Positions 8,279 to 10,134 of a DNA stretch of 10,134 bases are shown in pieces. Positions within the stretch are counted from its first letter, which is position 1. Each line of letters starts with the position of its first letter. Both the position numbers and the translations under genes were made by a program. The stretch covers positions 1 through 10,134 of the forward strand of contig JBGAGP010000156.1 in assembly GCA_044226685.1 (NCBI GenBank), written 5' to 3'. A model generated the notes under the pieces. That model ran no database searches. It was not told the DNA's origin and saw only the letters and a list, made by a program, of their open reading frames with translations. The DNA is from Dongia_A sp044226685 (lineage in GTDB: Bacteria; Pseudomonadota; Alphaproteobacteria; Dongiales; Dongiaceae).

Positions 8279-9073
8279 CTAGTCGAACACCTTGGCGATC
8301 TCGTCGATGCCGACGCCTTCCTTCTCCGCGCGCAGCAGGTAGTAGACGACCGCGGGCAGGATCGCGCCGATCGCGGAGGTGAAGGCGCCGAGCGGGATGT
8401 AGAGCAGCAGGACCACGACCGGGAGATCCGCGACCAGATAGATGGCGGTCAACACCGCGGCGAAGAGCGCGATGACCAGCACGGCATAGACGAGCAGCAG
8501 GCCGAGAATCCCCCAGCGGCGATTGCGGGTGAGATCCGCGGCGCGCTTGAATCCCGCGCCGAACCCGCCGCTCTCCATCACCTGGACCGGCACCGCGACG
8601 AACCAGATCACGATGATATAGAGGACGACGAGTCCCGCCGCCGCAAGGATGGGATAGATCAAAGGGGCGGCGATCATGCCTACCACGACGCCCACGACGA
8701 TCGGCACCATGATGGCGAGGCCCACCACCAGGGACGTGACGATCACCCGGCCGACACGGGCAAAGCCGCGCGACATCATCTCGCCGACCCCGACCCGGGT
8801 GCCGCGCAGGTCCTGGAAGGTGGCATAGGTGAGGGGCGCGGTGACGAAGGCATAGCTGAGGGCGCCGAGGATGGAGCTGCCGCCGCCCTCGCCGCCGGTG
8901 GGGTCGCCGCTGAGGGCATAGTCGATGAGGCTCTGGATCCCGGTGATCACGAGGGAGACCAGCGCCATTGGACCGAAATTGCGCCCGAGAACCCCGAAGC
9001 TCATCGACAGGGACCGGCCGATGCCGAAGCGGGGGCCGTCCGGCGCCACCATCGCGGATGTCACGTCGGTCAT
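8279..9073 (-). CDS. Uncharacterised multi-pass membrane protein, paralog 2 of 3
   Basis: A 264-residue membrane protein of unknown function. The ATG at 9073 has GAGG five nt upstream on the minus strand. A soluble N terminus leads into FGIGRSLSMSFGVLGRNFG (16-34), followed by hydrophobic segments at about 33-52, 66-86, 109-133, 135-163, 187-212 and 217-246. Motifs shared with paralog 3 are TFQDLRG (85-91), MESGGFGAGFKRAADLTRN (166-184) with RRWGILGL after it, and the tail YYLLRAEKEG...IAKVFD (244-264), which ends exactly at the stop. This pattern of repeated polar loops between hydrophobic helices resembles YciC/DUF975-like and GPDPase-membrane-domain proteins, but I assign no family. Its TAG stop is in the same frame as the next gene downstream. 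It is probably co-transcribed with its two neighbours. Confidence 0.88.
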   Translation of the reverse strand: MTDVTSAMVAPDGPRFGIGRSLSMSFGVLGRNFGPMALVSLVITGIQSLIDYALSGDPTGGEGGGSSILGALSYAFVTAPLTYATFQDLRGTRVGVGEMMSRGFARVGRVIVTSLVVGLAIMVPIVVGVVVGMIAAPLIYPILAAAGLVVLYIIVIWFVAVPVQVMESGGFGAGFKRAADLTRNRRWGILGLLLVYAVLVIALFAAVLTAIYLVADLPVVVLLLYIPLGAFTSAIGAILPAVVYYLLRAEKEGVGIDEIAKVFD

Positions 9074-9112
9074 GTCTGCCTCATTGGAATGGGTTCATTG
9101 CCGCCGCGTTGC

Positions 9113-9160
9113 GCCGCCGCCCTTCCGGCGCATTCGTTGGAATACGGGAAGGGTGGCGGC
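9113..9160 (-). other. Imperfect GC-rich hairpin between paralogs 3 and 2
   Basis: The 97-nt gap between paralogs 3 and 2 holds a 14-bp inverted repeat with arms 9113-9126 and 9147-9160 and a 20-nt loop. Thirteen of 14 positions pair in a minus-strand transcript; the exception is an A-C mismatch. There is no T-run after it, so it is not a classical intrinsic terminator. It might act as an attenuator, an mRNA-stabilising stem or a REP-like element. Placement between two cotranscribed genes suggests differential expression (inference). Confidence 0.4.
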
Positions 9161-9170
9161 GAGGCGGTCG

Positions 9171-9935
9171 TCAATCGAAGACCTGGGCGATGGCGTGGAC
9201 GTCGATGCCTTCCTTCTCGGCGCGCAGGTAGTAGTAGCCGACCGCCACGAGAATGGCGCTGAAGGCGGTCACGATGGCCGAAGTGACATACTCGACGATC
9301 GACAGGGTCAGGAGGATGTCCGAACTGGGGATCGCCATCATCGTCCCGCCGACGATGGTGATGACGGCGAAATTGACCGCGAAGGAGATCACCACCACGA
9401 TGATAATGAGCCCCAGAATGTGCCAGCGCCGGCCGCGGGTCAGCTCGCTGCTGCGGCCGAATCCGCCCATGATTCCGGCCCGCTCCACCACCACGACCGG
9501 GATGTAGACCCACCACATCAGCGCCAGGATGATTCCAGGGATCAGCAGTGCGATCGATGCGAGGCCGATCGCCAGCGAGGCCAGCAGGCTGCCGACGATC
9601 ACGGGAATCATCGTCGCCAGGCCGCGCGTGATGCAATCTACCAAGCCGGCCTTCTGCCCACGCAGGTCCTGGAAGGTGCCGTAGATGATTGCCGCTTGGG
9701 TCAGCCCGTTGACCAGGAGAAATACGAGTCCGTTGACGCCCGCGCCCGCGTAGTTGATCTGCCCGGCCGCGAGCGCCGCCGGATCAGGCTCGTTGATCAA
9801 CCCGATCACGAGTGCGATCGCCCCGATCAGGAGCGCGAGCACGCTGAAACTGACGAAATTGCGCGCATAGACCCCTAGGCTGCTCCCGATCACGCGCCCG
9901 ATCGAGAACTCCACCGTACCCGGTTGCGCCGCCAT
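9171..9935 (-). CDS. Uncharacterised multi-pass membrane protein, paralog 3 of 3, first gene of the minus-strand array
   Basis: A 254-residue membrane protein of unknown function, starting at ATG 9935 with a GGGGGGAG Shine-Dalgarno 4 nt upstream on the minus strand. It carries VEFSIGRVIGSSLGVYARNF (8-27), hydrophobic segments at about 29-48, 66-86, 107-133, 134-150, 171-200 and 208-235, and a short polar loop at 48-65. The motifs GTFQDLRG (86-93), CITRG (101-105), ERAGIMGGFGRSSELTRGRR (151-170) and the tail YYYLRAEKEG...IAQVFD (234-254) closely match paralog 2. As the promoter-proximal copy it has the best ribosome binding site and a plausible sigma-70-like promoter about 50-75 nt upstream. 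The gene probably leads a three-gene transcription unit that converges on the MoxR operon. No catalytic or ligand motif is recognisable. Confidence 0.88.
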   Translation of the reverse strand: MAAQPGTVEFSIGRVIGSSLGVYARNFVSFSVLALLIGAIALVIGLINEPDPAALAAGQINYAGAGVNGLVFLLVNGLTQAAIIYGTFQDLRGQKAGLVDCITRGLATMIPVIVGSLLASLAIGLASIALLIPGIILALMWWVYIPVVVVERAGIMGGFGRSSELTRGRRWHILGLIIIVVVISFAVNFAVITIVGGTMMAIPSSDILLTLSIVEYVTSAIVTAFSAILVAVGYYYLRAEKEGIDVHAIAQVFD

Positions 9936-9983
9936 CGCACTCCCCCCGAAGTTGCTGACTGGAAGACCCCATCCCGAGTCCGG

Positions 9984-10012
9984 ATGATGCCAGAGCTTTC
10001 TAGGACAGACAA
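9984..10012 (-). promoter_or_regulatory. Candidate sigma-70-type promoter for the paralog array
   Basis: On the minus strand TTGTCT (plus-strand 10007-10012) and CATCAT (9984-9989) are separated by exactly 17 nt. Each hexamer matches the consensus at four of six positions. Transcription would start near 9977 and leave an untranslated leader of about 40 nt before the ATG at 9935. Position and spacing are good, but the hexamers are weak. The rest of the 9936-10034 gap shows only GC-rich alternating GC runs near 10018-10032, which may form a short stem after the upstream gene. Confidence 0.35.
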
Positions 10013-10034
10013 CCCAGCGCGGCGCGCGGCCAGG

Positions 10035-10134
10035 CTACGGGGCCAGGGCGGCGCGGCGCGCCGTGCTCTGCCGCCGCTGGATGGAGAAACCGACGTCGAT
10101 GCGCGGATTGGCCGGACGCTCGCCGGTCTCGATG
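10035..10134 (-). CDS. C-terminal end of an unidentified protein, 5' part outside window
   Basis: An open frame enters from the right edge on the minus strand and ends at TAG (10037-10035). It gives 32 codons, IETGERPANPRIDVGFSIQR followed by a short Arg/Ala-rich end. Almost all third positions are G or C (29 of 32), matching the coding style of the window, which argues for a real gene tail. The arrangement NPRIDVGF is loosely like the C-terminal ends of OmpA-type domains, but this is too short to assign. It would be transcribed in the same direction as the three paralogs, with about 100 nt before the next start. Confidence 0.5.
   Translation of the reverse strand, partial: IETGERPANPRIDVGFSIQRRQSTARRAALAP

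Noticed and set aside
8925..9878. Plus-strand 317-codon open frame opposite paralogs 2 and 3
   Set aside because: The product is dominated by Asp/Arg/His/Gln, has no hydrophobic core, and covers two homologous membrane genes on the other strand.
10018..10063. Alternating GC-rich runs near the right edge as a terminator or repeat element
   Set aside because: Only short 4-bp stems with mismatched flanks can be drawn and there is no T-tract; part of it lies inside the probable coding tail.

Overview
The window is one contiguous stretch of very GC-rich bacterial chromosome (about two thirds or more G+C by eye, with strong G/C preference at third codon positions). Gene content and protein style fit a Gram-negative alphaproteobacterium, perhaps of the Rhodospirillales/Azospirillales type. 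That placement is inference, because no rRNA, tRNA or other marker gene is present. I see no insertion sequence, CRISPR array, phage gene or integrase.

Layout. (1) Positions 1-898, minus strand: the first 299 residues of a flavin-dependent monooxygenase-like oxidoreductase (CzcO-like, two Rossmann folds), cut by the left edge. (2) Positions 899-1207: a divergent intergenic region with an AT-rich island and a short dyad. (3) Positions 1208-7463, plus strand: a tightly packed six-gene operon encoding a DUF4129 protein, a DUF4350 protein, a MoxR-family AAA+ ATPase, a DUF58 protein, a SpoIIM-family membrane protein and an RDD-family membrane protein. Four of the five junctions overlap and the fifth has a 4-nt gap, so translation is probably coupled throughout. 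(4) Positions 7466-9935, minus strand, converging on the operon with only 2 nt between stop codons: three tandem paralogous multi-pass membrane proteins of unknown function, all ending in the same EK(E/D)G...VFD tail. (5) Positions 10035-10134, minus strand: the probable last 32 codons of another gene, cut by the right edge.

How the genes may work together. MoxR ATPases with DUF58 partners are known as chaperone-like or assembly modules, often encoded with DUF4129/DUF4350 membrane proteins; RDD and SpoIIM proteins are recurring members of the same neighbourhood. The six-gene set therefore looks like a complete membrane-associated MoxR-DUF58 module: one cytosolic ATPase, one membrane-anchored DUF58 adaptor and four further membrane proteins. 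The three tandem paralogs facing it are a plausible functional extension (inference from proximity and membrane character only). The module itself is a known conserved cluster with poorly known function. The least explained parts are the paralog array with its shared C-terminal signature, the single in-frame TAG separating two of its members, the soluble C-terminal domain of the RDD protein and the degenerate metal-site motif of the DUF58 protein.
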